A stretch of 64,000 nt of DNA from Acidobacteriota bacterium (GTDB taxonomy: Bacteria; Acidobacteriota; Vicinamibacteria; Fen-336): contig WYBL01000082.1 in the NCBI GenBank assembly GCA_011526565.1, positions 62,001-126,000 on the forward strand. The letters are read 5' to 3'. Shown in pieces: positions 17,682 through 25,337 of the stretch (positions are counted from its first letter, which is position 1; each line of letters starts with the position of its first letter). The notes beneath the pieces are model-generated. The model had not been told where the DNA came from. It was given only the letters and a program-made list of their open reading frames with translations, and made no database searches. Position numbers and translations under genes: made by a program.

Positions 17682-18926
17682 TCAGCGCAGCCGCACCCGG
17701 CGCGCCGTGCCGAAGGCGCTCGTGTCGGACACGAGCACCTCCTCCCCCTCCTGCAATCCCTCGAGCACCTCGACGTGCTCCCAGCTCGCGACGCCGAGCC
17801 GCACGAGGCGCCGCCGGGCATCGTCGCCTTCGACGACGAACAGCTCCTGGGCGCCAGTACCGACCAGGCCCGGCCCGCGCGAGACGCGCAGCACGCCGAC
17901 CCGGTTCTCGGTCAGCACCTCGACGTCGACCCGCAGGTTCGGCCGCAGCGCCGGGTCCGCGGCGTCGTCGAGCGCGACCCGGAAGCTGACGGCGCCGCCC
18001 TGGACCGACGGCTCCACAGCCGTGACGCGGCCCGGCAGCGGCCGCTCGCCGAGCCGCACACGCACGGCCAGCCCGGGGCGCAGCAGGCCCGCATGCACGT
18101 CGGAGACGGTGGCCTGCACGCGGAAGCGGGTCAGGTCGGCGATCCGGGCCAGCACGTCGCCCGGCCGCACGGTGACACCTTCGTCGGTCACGACGAAGGT
18201 GAGCACGCCCGGACGCTCGGCGCGCGCCGTCGCCCGCTGCAGCGTGCGCCAGGCCTCGGCCCGCTCCTGGCGAAGGGTGCCGCCCTCGAGCGCCAGCTGG
18301 CGCAGCCGCGCGGCGGTGCTGGCAGCGGCGTTCTTCAGCTCGAACTCGATCTGGCCGAGCTCGATCCGGGCCTGGGCTGCGGCCAGGTCGCTCTGCTGCA
18401 GCACTTCTTCGGCGATCAGGCCTTCCGCGTGCAGCTTTCGGTTGCGGCCGAGCTGAGCCTCGAGCGAGTCGAGCTGCAGCGCCCGCACGCGGCGTTGCGC
18501 GTCGAGCGACGCTTGTGTGCGCTCGAGGGCCAGCCGCTCGCGCTCCTCGTCGGTCTCCCGCAGCGCGATCTGCTGGTCGAGGCGCTCGACCGCCAGCCGG
18601 GCAGGGGCGACGTCGAGTTCGAGGATCGGTTCGCCGGCCGCCAGCGTGGCGCCCGGTCGCTGCAGGACGCGCAGCACCCGCGCCTCGACGGGGCTGGTCA
18701 GCGCCTGCTCCGACTCCGGCAGCACCGTGCCGCTCGCGCTGAGGGACGCGGCCAGGTCGCCGCGCTCCACCTTCGCCAGCCGCACCCGCTCGCGCGTGAT
18801 GCTGGGGCCGAGCCATCGCGGCAGCAGCAGCCAGGCCGCGACGAGCCCCGCAGTAGCCACGACGGCGAACCCGAGACGGCGGCGCCGCTGCTGCTGCACG
18901 AAGTCCGGATCGAGGGGGCGGTCCAT
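17682..18926 (-). CDS. HlyD/MFP-type periplasmic adaptor of ABC exporter
   Basis: 414 aa membrane-fusion protein. An N-terminal anchor helix (about 18-38) precedes a lipoyl/barrel-sandwich half (about 50-100), a long alpha-hairpin (about 100-210, coiled-coil of L/E/R/A heptads), the second lipoyl half (about 230-260, starting RPGVLTFVVTDEGVTVRPGD) and beta-barrel and proximal domains. It joins the inner-membrane exporter to an outer-membrane channel. It is the first gene of the operon. The sigma54 start predicted at about 18932 leaves a leader of only about six bases, so translation may be leaderless or nearly so. Confidence 0.92.
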   Translation of the reverse strand: MDRPLDPDFVQQQRRRRLGFAVVATAGLVAAWLLLPRWLGPSITRERVRLAKVERGDLAASLSASGTVLPESEQALTSPVEARVLRVLQRPGATLAAGEPILELDVAPARLAVERLDQQIALRETDEERERLALERTQASLDAQRRVRALQLDSLEAQLGRNRKLHAEGLIAEEVLQQSDLAAAQARIELGQIEFELKNAAASTAARLRQLALEGGTLRQERAEAWRTLQRATARAERPGVLTFVVTDEGVTVRPGDVLARIADLTRFRVQATVSDVHAGLLRPGLAVRVRLGERPLPGRVTAVEPSVQGGAVSFRVALDDAADPALRPNLRVDVEVLTENRVGVLRVSRGPGLVGTGAQELFVVEGDDARRRLVRLGVASWEHVEVLEGLQEGEEVLVSDTSAFGTARRVRLR

Positions 18927-18942
18927 GGCTGCCCCGGGCTAG

Positions 18943-18958
18943 AGCAACCGGGATGCCA
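18943..18958 (-). promoter_or_regulatory. Sigma54 (-24/-12) promoter of the exporter/two-component operon
   Basis: On the minus strand the sequence reads TGGCATCCCGGTTGCT. The invariant GG (18957-18956) and GC (18945-18944) are separated by ten bases, and the flanks match TGGCAC-N5-TTGCW at all but one position. It lies 17 bases upstream of the first gene of an operon that encodes a sigma54 activator, and rpoN itself is at 47839-49263. Confidence 0.85.
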
Positions 18959-19005
18959 GCGGAAACCGCTGTTTTCGGGGGACTTGCGGCGGTTTTCGTA
19001 CGGTC

Positions 19006-19034
19006 CCGGACGAACCGGCGTCCGGTTCCGGACG
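19006..19034. promoter_or_regulatory. Candidate upstream activator sites for the NtrC-type regulator
   Basis: Three half-sites lie head to head: CCGGACG (19006-19012), CGTCCGG (19019-19025) and CCGGACG (19028-19034). The last two form a perfect 7-bp dyad with a 2-base centre, and the first two a 7-bp dyad with a 6-base centre. They are about 75-100 bases upstream of the sigma54 start, the normal distance for enhancer-binding protein sites. Confidence 0.6.
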
Positions 19035-19038
19035 GTCG

Positions 19039-19785
19039 CTACTTGGCGCGCTCGAGCAGCCGCCTCGAGATCCAGATCGTGCGGTGGGTCGCCGTCCAGA
19101 ACGTGCCGAGCGCGATGGCGCCGAGCACCCACAGCGACGGGGTGCCCCGCGGCCAGCCGAAGCGCTCCGAGAGCGCCGTGTCGGAGAGGCACACGAGACA
19201 GGTCAGCACCAGCCGCTCCGCCCGCTGCATCAGCCCTTCCTTGCACAGCACGCCCAGCGACTCGCCGCGCGCCCGCGCGTAGCTGACGAGCAGCGAGCCC
19301 GCGAGGGCCGCCGCGGCGACCAGTGCCCCGTGCTCGAAGCGGTCGCGCAGGAACCAGACGAAGCCGAGCAGGCAGAACACCTCGACGAAGCGGTCGAGGG
19401 TGGAGTCGATGAACTTGCCGTAGTCGGAGTCGAGCTTGCGGGCGCGGGCGATGCGGCCGTCGAGGATGTCGCAGACGCCGCCCGCGGCGATCGCCCAGCC
19501 GCCGGCCTCGAGGTGGCCGAGGCCGATGCAGACGCCGGACACTGCGCCGAAGAACAGGCCGGCGAAGTTGAAGACGTCGGGCGTCGCGCCCAGCGCGAGG
19601 AACAGCCGCTCGATCGGCCCGATCACCCACATGAACCAGTGGACGAGGAAGTTGCCGGCGCCGCCGGCGAACTGCGTGTTCTTCTTCGTGGCGTCCGCGT
19701 CGCGGCCGGCGCCCAGCAGCGCGAAGACCGCCATCGACGCGAACGCCGCGCCGAAGATGGCGAGCAGGACCTGCAAGCTGTTCAT
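19039..19785 (-). CDS. CDP-alcohol phosphatidyltransferase family enzyme (lipid head-group transferase)
   Basis: 248 aa integral membrane enzyme with about six hydrophobic segments. The family active site D-x2-DG-x2-AR-x8-G-x3-D-x3-D is complete: D106, D109, G110, A113, R114, G123, D127 and D131. Such enzymes displace CMP from a CDP-linked substrate to make a phosphodiester lipid (phosphatidylglycerol phosphate, phosphatidylinositol, phosphatidylserine and similar). It is the last gene of the lipid operon and directly abuts the Tam41-like nucleotidyltransferase, which could supply its CDP-lipid. The acceptor alcohol cannot be read from the sequence. Confidence 0.9.
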   Translation of the reverse strand: MNSLQVLLAIFGAAFASMAVFALLGAGRDADATKKNTQFAGGAGNFLVHWFMWVIGPIERLFLALGATPDVFNFAGLFFGAVSGVCIGLGHLEAGGWAIAAGGVCDILDGRIARARKLDSDYGKFIDSTLDRFVEVFCLLGFVWFLRDRFEHGALVAAAALAGSLLVSYARARGESLGVLCKEGLMQRAERLVLTCLVCLSDTALSERFGWPRGTPSLWVLGAIALGTFWTATHRTIWISRRLLERAK

Positions 19786-20757
19786 CTAGCGTCTCCCCCT
19801 GGAGTCCTTGTCGGCGAGATAGCGCAGCACCCGGGGCCACAGGAACACGAGCGGCCAGCGCCGCTCGCGCGGCGAGAGCTCGATCGGCTGCCCGGTGTGG
19901 CGCTCGGCCTTGCGCACGATGTAGTCGAGCCAGCCGTCGAAGGTGACCACGTACTTGGCCCAGCGCAGCGTGGCCCGCAGCCGCGAGCGCTGGAAGAAGG
20001 CCGACAGCCGCAGCCGCTCGCCGAGCCCGGCCGGCGCGGCGAGTTCGTAGCAGCCCGGTGCCATCGCCTGCAGCCGGTTCTCGGAAGCCCACTCGGCGAG
20101 CACCGGCTCGAAGGCGGCGACCTGCTGCGCGCGCTGCGCCTCCCACAGCCGCTCGGCGCGGCCCGCGGGCTCGGGCCGGATCTCGAAGCCCATCGAGACG
20201 CGCAGCGCCGTGCGGCAGAACAGGTCGGCGTCGAAGCACCCGGGCAGCCAGGGGCGAACCCACGACAGCGTGATCCTCCGGGCCTCCGCCAGCGCCTCGA
20301 GCGCGGATCGCTGCGCGCTCTCGTCGGCCGCGTGGACGATCGAGGCCGGCTGGAAGAGGCGTCCCGCGCAGAAGTGGTCGCGGCGGCCCGGACCCGTCTC
20401 GCGCCGGAACGCCGCCTCCGCGATGACGGCGCACTTCGCGGTCCGCGCGCCCGCACTGATTCGAACCTGGTTCGGGGCCAGCACGCCGTTGATCGCGGCT
20501 GCCAGGCGCGGGCTGCCCCGGTAGGCGCCCGACCGCGCCAGTGCCTCGTAGAACGCCTGGTACTCGGACACCACCACGAAGAAGTCGAACCCGCTGTGGG
20601 CGTCGGTCGGCGTGCCGGTGCGGCGCGACCCGAAGAAGATCACGGCCCGCACCGCGTCGCCGCCCGCGCCGGCGACCGCTCCGGCCAGCTCGCGCGCCTC
20701 CGGGGCCAGCACGGCCTCGAGGGCGTCGGCGCGCACGCGATCGTCGACGGCGCCCAT
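19786..20757 (-). CDS. Tam41/Mmp37-like nucleotidyltransferase (candidate CDP-lipid synthase)
   Basis: 323 aa. The N-terminal nucleotidyltransferase fold shows FFGSRRTGTP (GS motif, residues 41-50) and SGFDFFVVV with D58. That is the single-Asp form seen in mitochondrial Tam41 rather than the DxD of most Pol-beta-like enzymes. Further Tam41-like landmarks are AKCAVI (107-112), the CAGRLFQP block (130-137) and a following ALEALAEAR...LPGCFDADLF region. Tam41 makes CDP-diacylglycerol from phosphatidate and CTP. Here the gene sits between a lipid kinase/acyltransferase pair and a CDP-alcohol phosphatidyltransferase, so it should activate a phospholipid precursor with CTP. The family call is from remembered motifs, not alignment. 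Confidence 0.65.
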   Translation of the reverse strand: MGAVDDRVRADALEAVLAPEARELAGAVAGAGGDAVRAVIFFGSRRTGTPTDAHSGFDFFVVVSEYQAFYEALARSGAYRGSPRLAAAINGVLAPNQVRISAGARTAKCAVIAEAAFRRETGPGRRDHFCAGRLFQPASIVHAADESAQRSALEALAEARRITLSWVRPWLPGCFDADLFCRTALRVSMGFEIRPEPAGRAERLWEAQRAQQVAAFEPVLAEWASENRLQAMAPGCYELAAPAGLGERLRLSAFFQRSRLRATLRWAKYVVTFDGWLDYIVRKAERHTGQPIELSPRERRWPLVFLWPRVLRYLADKDSRGRR

Positions 20758-20764
20758 CGCGACC

Positions 20765-21592
20765 CTAGGCCGGGAGCGACTCGCCCGCGGGCGCCTCGCC
20801 CTCCGCCTGCTGCGCCCGCATCCGCGCGAGGTGCTCGCGCATCCGGCGCTCGATGTCCTCGACGAAGGCGGGCAGCGCTTCCGGGTCGGCGGGCGTCGTC
20901 AGCACGCCTGCCACCTCGGTCCGCCCGCGCAGGTGGTGGACGTTTTCCGCGAAGTCCACGAACGTGCGCGCCCTCGCGAAGCCGTCGGTGACGACCAGCG
21001 TCACCGGCGAGCCGGGCTGTTGTCGCAGGATCGCCAGCAGGCCGCCGGTGCGGAACGCCCCGAGGCCGCCGTCGCGGGTGCGGTGCCCCTCCGGGTAGAT
21101 CGCGAAGGTGCGCTCCTGGGTGGCGGCCAGGCGCCCGAGCAGATCGACCGCGCCCTTCGCGTCGCGCTTCGGGTCCACCAGCGGCGCTTCCGCGAGCCAG
21201 ATCCCGCCGCCCACCATCGGCACGTACCAGCGGCCGTAGAGGGCGCGGGCGATGAACCCGGGGATCCAGGGGTCGACCATCAGGCTCAGCGCCGGGATGT
21301 CGAGCAGCGACTGGTGGTTCATCACGACGAGCCCGCGGCCCCGGGTGTCCACCCGGCCCACGCGGGTGAAGCGGGCACCGCCGAACCGCAGGAAGAAGAA
21401 GATGCCCCTGCAGATGAAGCGGAAGTACCACGCCGCGATGCGCGGGCGCCAGCCCGGGACCAGCGCTGAGAGCGGGATCGCCACCAGGTACATGAGCGGC
21501 CCGCAGGGGATCGCCATCCACAGCAGCACGAGCAGGAACGAGAGCGCCGAGCGGGCCTGGCGCAGGCGCTCCGCGAGCGACACGCCCCTCAC
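20765..21592 (-). CDS. PlsC-type lysophospholipid acyltransferase family protein
   Basis: 275 aa membrane-bound acyltransferase. N-terminal hydrophobic region about 17-48. Motif I NHQSLLD (92-98, catalytic H93 and D98) and motif III YPEGHRTRDG identify the PlsC/LPLAT family. The chosen GTG overlaps the lipid-kinase stop (GTGA); a second GTG three codons on (21583) is equally possible. PlsC normally acylates lysophosphatidate. In this operon it could O-acylate a lipid phosphate or, more speculatively, N-acylate a long-chain base, since no GNAT-type bacterial ceramide synthase is seen. Confidence 0.88.
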   Translation of the reverse strand: MRGVSLAERLRQARSALSFLLVLLWMAIPCGPLMYLVAIPLSALVPGWRPRIAAWYFRFICRGIFFFLRFGGARFTRVGRVDTRGRGLVVMNHQSLLDIPALSLMVDPWIPGFIARALYGRWYVPMVGGGIWLAEAPLVDPKRDAKGAVDLLGRLAATQERTFAIYPEGHRTRDGGLGAFRTGGLLAILRQQPGSPVTLVVTDGFARARTFVDFAENVHHLRGRTEVAGVLTTPADPEALPAFVEDIERRMREHLARMRAQQAEGEAPAGESLPA

Positions 21593-22479
21593 GGCACCAG
21601 CACCTCGAGTGCGCCCTTCTCCACCGCCACGTCGAGCACGTTCGAGCTCGCCCGGTTCCACTCGCCGTCGGTCTCGTACGTCGGCGGCGTCTCGAACCGC
21701 AGCCGCAGCCGGACCGGCTGCGACATCAGCACGTCGTGAGCCTGCTCGTGGGTCCCGCGCAAAAGCTTTCCCATCAGCGACAGCCGCCGACCGAGGCCCA
21801 TGTTCCGGAACGCGACCGAGTCGAGGCGGCCGTCGCCGAGGTCGGCGCGCGGCGCGATGCGGAAGGTGCCGCCGAACACGCGGGCGTTGGCGACGATCAG
21901 CATCAGCAGGTCGTGCGCCTGCTCCAGCCCGTCGTCCGCGGTGATCCAGACCCGGAAGCCCGGGAAGTTGCGGAGCTGGCGCAGCGCGCAGTACAGGTAC
22001 AGCAGGTCGCCCTGGAGGCGGGTGACCGTCCACGAGTCCTCGAGCACCGCGACGTCGAAGCCGAAGCCGAGCACGTTGAGGAAGCGCTTGCCCTCGACCA
22101 CGCCGACGTCGATCCGCCGGGTGCGGCCTGCGGCCAGCACGTGCAGGCTCTGCCGCAGGTCCTTGCCGGGGATGCCGAGCGTCTTCACGAAGTCGCAACC
22201 GGTGCCGCCGGCGACGAAGCCGAGGCGGACCGGCCGCCCCGACTCCAGCAGGCCGTTGGCCGCGTTGCCCCAGGTGCCGTCCCCGCCCACGGCGACGACC
22301 GCGTCGGCGCCGCGCAGGGCGGCCTCGCGCGCCAGCCGCCGCTCGTCGCCGGGGGCCTCGGTGACGCCGTGCTCGACCGCGAAACCCTGGGCGCGCAGCC
22401 ACGAGGTGACGGGCTCGATCAGGGTGGCCCCGCGCCCCTTGCCGGAGCGCGGGTTGAAGACGACGTAGAAGGAGCTCAG
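21589..22479 (-). CDS. YegS/diacylglycerol-kinase family lipid kinase
   Basis: About 297 aa lipid kinase of the DAGK catalytic family, which also contains sphingosine and ceramide kinases. Motifs: FNPRSGKGRG at the N-terminus (NPRSGKG 9-15), the nucleotide loop VAVGGDGTWGN (GGDGT 65-69), VAGGTGCDFVKTLGIP and the late GDGRLDSVAF. No ATG, GTG or TTG is available before the essential NPxSG motif. The best start is a CTG that overlaps the upstream stop as CTGA, matching the coupling used all along this operon. It probably phosphorylates the lipid made by the upstream enzymes. Confidence 0.88.
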   Translation of the reverse strand: MSSFYVVFNPRSGKGRGATLIEPVTSWLRAQGFAVEHGVTEAPGDERRLAREAALRGADAVVAVGGDGTWGNAANGLLESGRPVRLGFVAGGTGCDFVKTLGIPGKDLRQSLHVLAAGRTRRIDVGVVEGKRFLNVLGFGFDVAVLEDSWTVTRLQGDLLYLYCALRQLRNFPGFRVWITADDGLEQAHDLLMLIVANARVFGGTFRIAPRADLGDGRLDSVAFRNMGLGRRLSLMGKLLRGTHEQAHDVLMSQPVRLRLRFETPPTYETDGEWNRASSNVLDVAVEKGALEVLVP

Positions 22480-23144
22480 GCGGTCTGCAGGGTCAGCAGC
22501 GGGTCGAAGGTCTGGATCCCCCGCCGCATCCAGATCTCGCGGAACGGCGCCTCCGCGACGTCGCCGATCTGCAGCACGCGGTTGAACGGGTGATCGTGCA
22601 GGACCAGACGCCCCGTCTCCTCCTCGTGCTCGCTCTGCTCGCCCTCCATCACGATGTTGGCCTGGTAGGCGCCCGACTCGTCCTTCATGAACGACTGGTA
22701 GAGCTGCTCCACCGGCTGCCACGAGTGCTCGCCGATGGTCAGTTCGGCGAGCGGCGTGCCGTCGAGCGTGACCTTCGCCCCGAGCGTGCGCTCGTCGCGC
22801 ACCCACTCGATGCCCACGTCCTCCATCCAGTGCGGCAGGTGCCAGCGCTCGATCGCGTGCTCGCGCGCCGCCCGGGTCGTGGTGCCGACCATGTACGGGT
22901 AGAGCGCGAACTTCGGCAGCCGTTCGCCCGGCTTGACGATCGGAGCCACGACCACCGACATCACGACCTCGCCGTAAGGCCCGACCGAACTGCGGTCGAA
23001 GTCGAAGCAGGTCATCGAGAAGATCGACGTGCCGTGGTGCAGCTCGGCCGGCTGCAGGTGCGGGGGCAGGATGCGCCGGGCGTTCTCCGTCGGGAACTCG
23101 AAGAAGCCGGAGATGACGTCGGCGTAGCCGTAGACGGTCTTCAA
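22476..23144 (-). CDS. Acetoacetate decarboxylase-like protein
   Basis: 222 aa protein with the acetoacetate decarboxylase superfamily pattern: FEFPTENARRILPPHLQPAE near the N-terminus, then VVMSVVVAPI, LYPYMVGTTTRAAREHAIERW and the TLGAKVTLDGTPLAELTI strands. I could not confirm the catalytic Lys pair of true acetoacetate decarboxylases, so it may be a relative with another activity. The TTG start overlaps the stop of the alpha-oxoamine synthase (TTGA). Its place directly after an enzyme that makes a 3-keto long-chain amine suggests a job on that product or on a beta-keto acyl intermediate, but no known sphingolipid pathway uses such a protein. Confidence 0.7.
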   Translation of the reverse strand: MKTVYGYADVISGFFEFPTENARRILPPHLQPAELHHGTSIFSMTCFDFDRSSVGPYGEVVMSVVVAPIVKPGERLPKFALYPYMVGTTTRAAREHAIERWHLPHWMEDVGIEWVRDERTLGAKVTLDGTPLAELTIGEHSWQPVEQLYQSFMKDESGAYQANIVMEGEQSEHEEETGRLVLHDHPFNRVLQIGDVAEAPFREIWMRRGIQTFDPLLTLQTA

Positions 23145-24421
23145 CGGATGATGCCCTCCTCGCGGAGCACGCCGGCGACGACGTGGACCGCGGTCTCGAG
23201 GTCTTCTTCGGTATGCGCCGCGGAAACCGACACCCGCAGCCGCGACTTGTGCTTCGGCACCGCCGGATAGGTGACCGGCTGCAGGAACAGGCCGCGGTCC
23301 TGGATCTTCTCGGCGACCGCGAAGACGCGGGCGTCGTTGTTGACCATCACCGGCATCACCTGCGAGGTCGACTTGCCGATGTCGACCCCTTCTTCCGCGA
23401 AGCGGCGGCGCAGGTAGGCGACGTTCGACCACAGCTTCGTCCGCAGCTCGGGCTCGGCGGCCGCGATCCGCAGGCCGGCGAGCAGCCCGGCCGCGACGGG
23501 CGGCGCCAGGTTGCAGGAGAAGAAGCGCGAGCGGCCGAAGGCGTTGACGTAGTCGATCAGGTCGCGGCTACCGCACACGAAGCCGCCCTGGCCGCCGAGG
23601 CTCTTGGAGAACGTCCCGAGGTGGAAGTCGACCTCGTTGTCGAGCCCGAAGTGCTCCGCGACGCCGCGGCCGTTGGGGCCGAACAGGAACGTCGAGTGCG
23701 CCTCGTCGATCAGGATGCGGGCGCCGTGGCGCTTGGCCACCTCGACGATCTCGGGCAGCACGCAGACGTCGCCGTCCATCGAGTAGACGCCCTCGACGAC
23801 CACCAGCTTCTTGCCCTTGGCCTTGTTCAGCTTGCGCTCGAGGTCGAGCGGGTTGTTGTGGCGGAACCAGAGCGTGTTCGACTTGGCCAGGATCGCGCCG
23901 TCGACGATCGACGCGTGGGAGTACTGGTCGAGGATGATGTAGTCGCCCGAGCGCATCAGCGCGGCGATGAAGCCGACGTTCGCCGAGTAGCCGGTCGGGA
24001 ACAGGATGGCGGCTTCCTTGTCCTTGAACTCGGCCATCTCGCGGGCGAGCTGGCGATGGACCTCGAGGGTCCCGGACAGGATCGGCGAGCCCGAGGCCCC
24101 GAGGCCGTACAGGTTCGTCGCGTCGATCGCCGCCTGCTTCACCTCGGGCCGGTAGGAGATCCCGAGGTAGTTGTAGGAAGCGAGGTTGATCAGCTCCTGG
24201 ACCCGGCCGGTCTTGCCGTTCCGGACCTGGACCCGGGTCGCGGGCGCCGACTGCAGCGCCTCCGAGTAGAGGTAGTAGCCGTTCGGACGGGCCTCGCGCC
24301 ACCAGTCCGAAAAGGGGCCGAGCAGGTTCAGCGGGTCGTCGCCCGCACCGTAGTAGAAATTGCTGTAGTCGTACTCGGCGAACGTCGACTTGCCGGGGTC
24401 CTTGCCTTGGACCGGATCCAT
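23141..24421 (-). CDS. Alpha-oxoamine synthase, serine palmitoyltransferase-like
   Basis: 426 aa PLP enzyme that joins an amino acid to an acyl thioester with loss of CO2. Motifs: NLASYNYLG, GASGSPILSGTLEVH, H169 in YSHASIVDG, DEAHST (D239, H242), and PLP lysine K273 in GTFSKSLGGQGGF. GTFSKS is the serine palmitoyltransferase form, while AONS and KBL usually have GTLGKA. An N-terminal extension of about 60 residues rich in aromatic residues precedes the core. It begins the six-gene lipid operon, with a strong AAGGAGATC ribosome-binding site and its own promoter. AONS (biotin), KBL (threonine) or cysteate-using capnine synthase remain possible; no biotin genes are nearby. Confidence 0.88.
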   Translation of the reverse strand: MDPVQGKDPGKSTFAEYDYSNFYYGAGDDPLNLLGPFSDWWREARPNGYYLYSEALQSAPATRVQVRNGKTGRVQELINLASYNYLGISYRPEVKQAAIDATNLYGLGASGSPILSGTLEVHRQLAREMAEFKDKEAAILFPTGYSANVGFIAALMRSGDYIILDQYSHASIVDGAILAKSNTLWFRHNNPLDLERKLNKAKGKKLVVVEGVYSMDGDVCVLPEIVEVAKRHGARILIDEAHSTFLFGPNGRGVAEHFGLDNEVDFHLGTFSKSLGGQGGFVCGSRDLIDYVNAFGRSRFFSCNLAPPVAAGLLAGLRIAAAEPELRTKLWSNVAYLRRRFAEEGVDIGKSTSQVMPVMVNNDARVFAVAEKIQDRGLFLQPVTYPAVPKHKSRLRVSVSAAHTEEDLETAVHVVAGVLREEGIIR

Positions 24422-24460
24422 AAGGCGATCTCCTTGTGCGCTCGGCGCGCGAGCGGCGGG

Positions 24461-24489
24461 AGTCTAGCAGGTCCGCTTCCGCCGGTAAA
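24461..24489 (-). promoter_or_regulatory. Predicted sigma70 promoter of the lipid operon
   Basis: On the minus strand TTTACC (24489-24484) and TAGACT (24466-24461) are 17 bases apart. Each matches consensus at four of six positions. The predicted start is about 35 bases before the ATG at 24421, with a strong ribosome-binding site between. It would let the operon be expressed independently of the SDR gene upstream. Confidence 0.5.
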
Positions 24490-24542
24490 CGGCGCGCGTG
24501 TGCCAAGTCGCCGGTCGGCTTGGACTTGCGGCCCGCGGGGCG

Positions 24543-25337
24543 TCAGCGCGGACGGAACAGCTCCCCGGCGAGCCGGCGGCTCAGGCGCCGCGGCACGAGC
24601 GACTGGGCAGCGACGGTGAGCCGATTCTGGAAGCCGGGCACCACGACCAGGGTCCCCTTTTCCAGCGCGGCGAGCGAGGCGGCCACGACCTCCTCGGGAG
24701 AACTGGCGGGCGTCCTGTCGAACAGCACCTTGTCGGTGCCGGCGACCCGCTGGAACTCGGTGCGGATGTTGCCGGGGCACAGGGCCTGGACCCGCACGCC
24801 GGTGCCCTCGAGCTCCCCGGCCAGCGACTCGGTGAAGGAGAGCAGGAACGCCTTGGACGCAGCGTACGCGGCGAAGAACGGGACGGGCTGGAACGCCGAC
24901 ATCGACACCACGTTGATCAGCCGGCCCCGCCCGCGCTGCACCATCGCGGGCAGCCAGCGGCCGCACATCTCCACTGCGGTGCGCACGTTGAGATCGACGA
25001 CCCCGAGCGAGGCCTCCAGCGGCCGCTCGACGAAGCGGCCAGTGTCGCCCCGTCCGGCGTTGTTGACGAGCAGGTCGATCTCGCGCCCGCGCTCGCGCAG
25101 TTCGGCCTCGAGGCGGCCCGGGCCGTCGGCGGCAGCCAGGTCGAGCGCGACGACGTCGACCCGCCCTGCCCCCCCCAGCTCCTGCTGCAGCTCGCGCAGC
25201 CGTTCGATCCGGCGCGCCACCACGATCACCCGTTCGCCTCGCGCCACCAGCGCCCGGGCGAACGCCGCGCCGATTCCGCTCGAGGCCCCGGTCACCAGCG
25301 CCCAGGGCTCTTCCGCCGTGCTCCGCTTTCGCGCCAT
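24543..25337 (-). CDS. Short-chain dehydrogenase/reductase (candidate 3-ketosphinganine-type reductase)
   Basis: 264 aa classical SDR: TGASSGIG (16-23), NNAG (92-95), catalytic S145, Y158 and K162 (YAASK). ARR after the second strand suggests NADP(H) preference. A C-terminal tail (FQNRLTVAAQSLVPRRLSRRL) is amphipathic and basic, as in DltE/KDSR-like reductases acting on lipid substrates. It is transcribed in the same direction as the alpha-oxoamine synthase operon, 121 bases upstream. Reduction of the 3-keto product of that enzyme would be the classic second step of sphingoid-base synthesis. A general ketoacyl or alcohol substrate cannot be excluded. Confidence 0.85.
   Translation of the reverse strand: MARKRSTAEEPWALVTGASSGIGAAFARALVARGERVIVVARRIERLRELQQELGGAGRVDVVALDLAAADGPGRLEAELRERGREIDLLVNNAGRGDTGRFVERPLEASLGVVDLNVRTAVEMCGRWLPAMVQRGRGRLINVVSMSAFQPVPFFAAYAASKAFLLSFTESLAGELEGTGVRVQALCPGNIRTEFQRVAGTDKVLFDRTPASSPEEVVAASLAALEKGTLVVVPGFQNRLTVAAQSLVPRRLSRRLAGELFRPR

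Noticed and set aside
18957..18975. Hairpin CAGCGG/CCGCTG with a T-run on the plus strand
   Set aside because: It looks like a plus-strand terminator but no plus-strand gene ends here, and it overlaps the -24 element of the sigma54 promoter; probably incidental or part of promoter structure.
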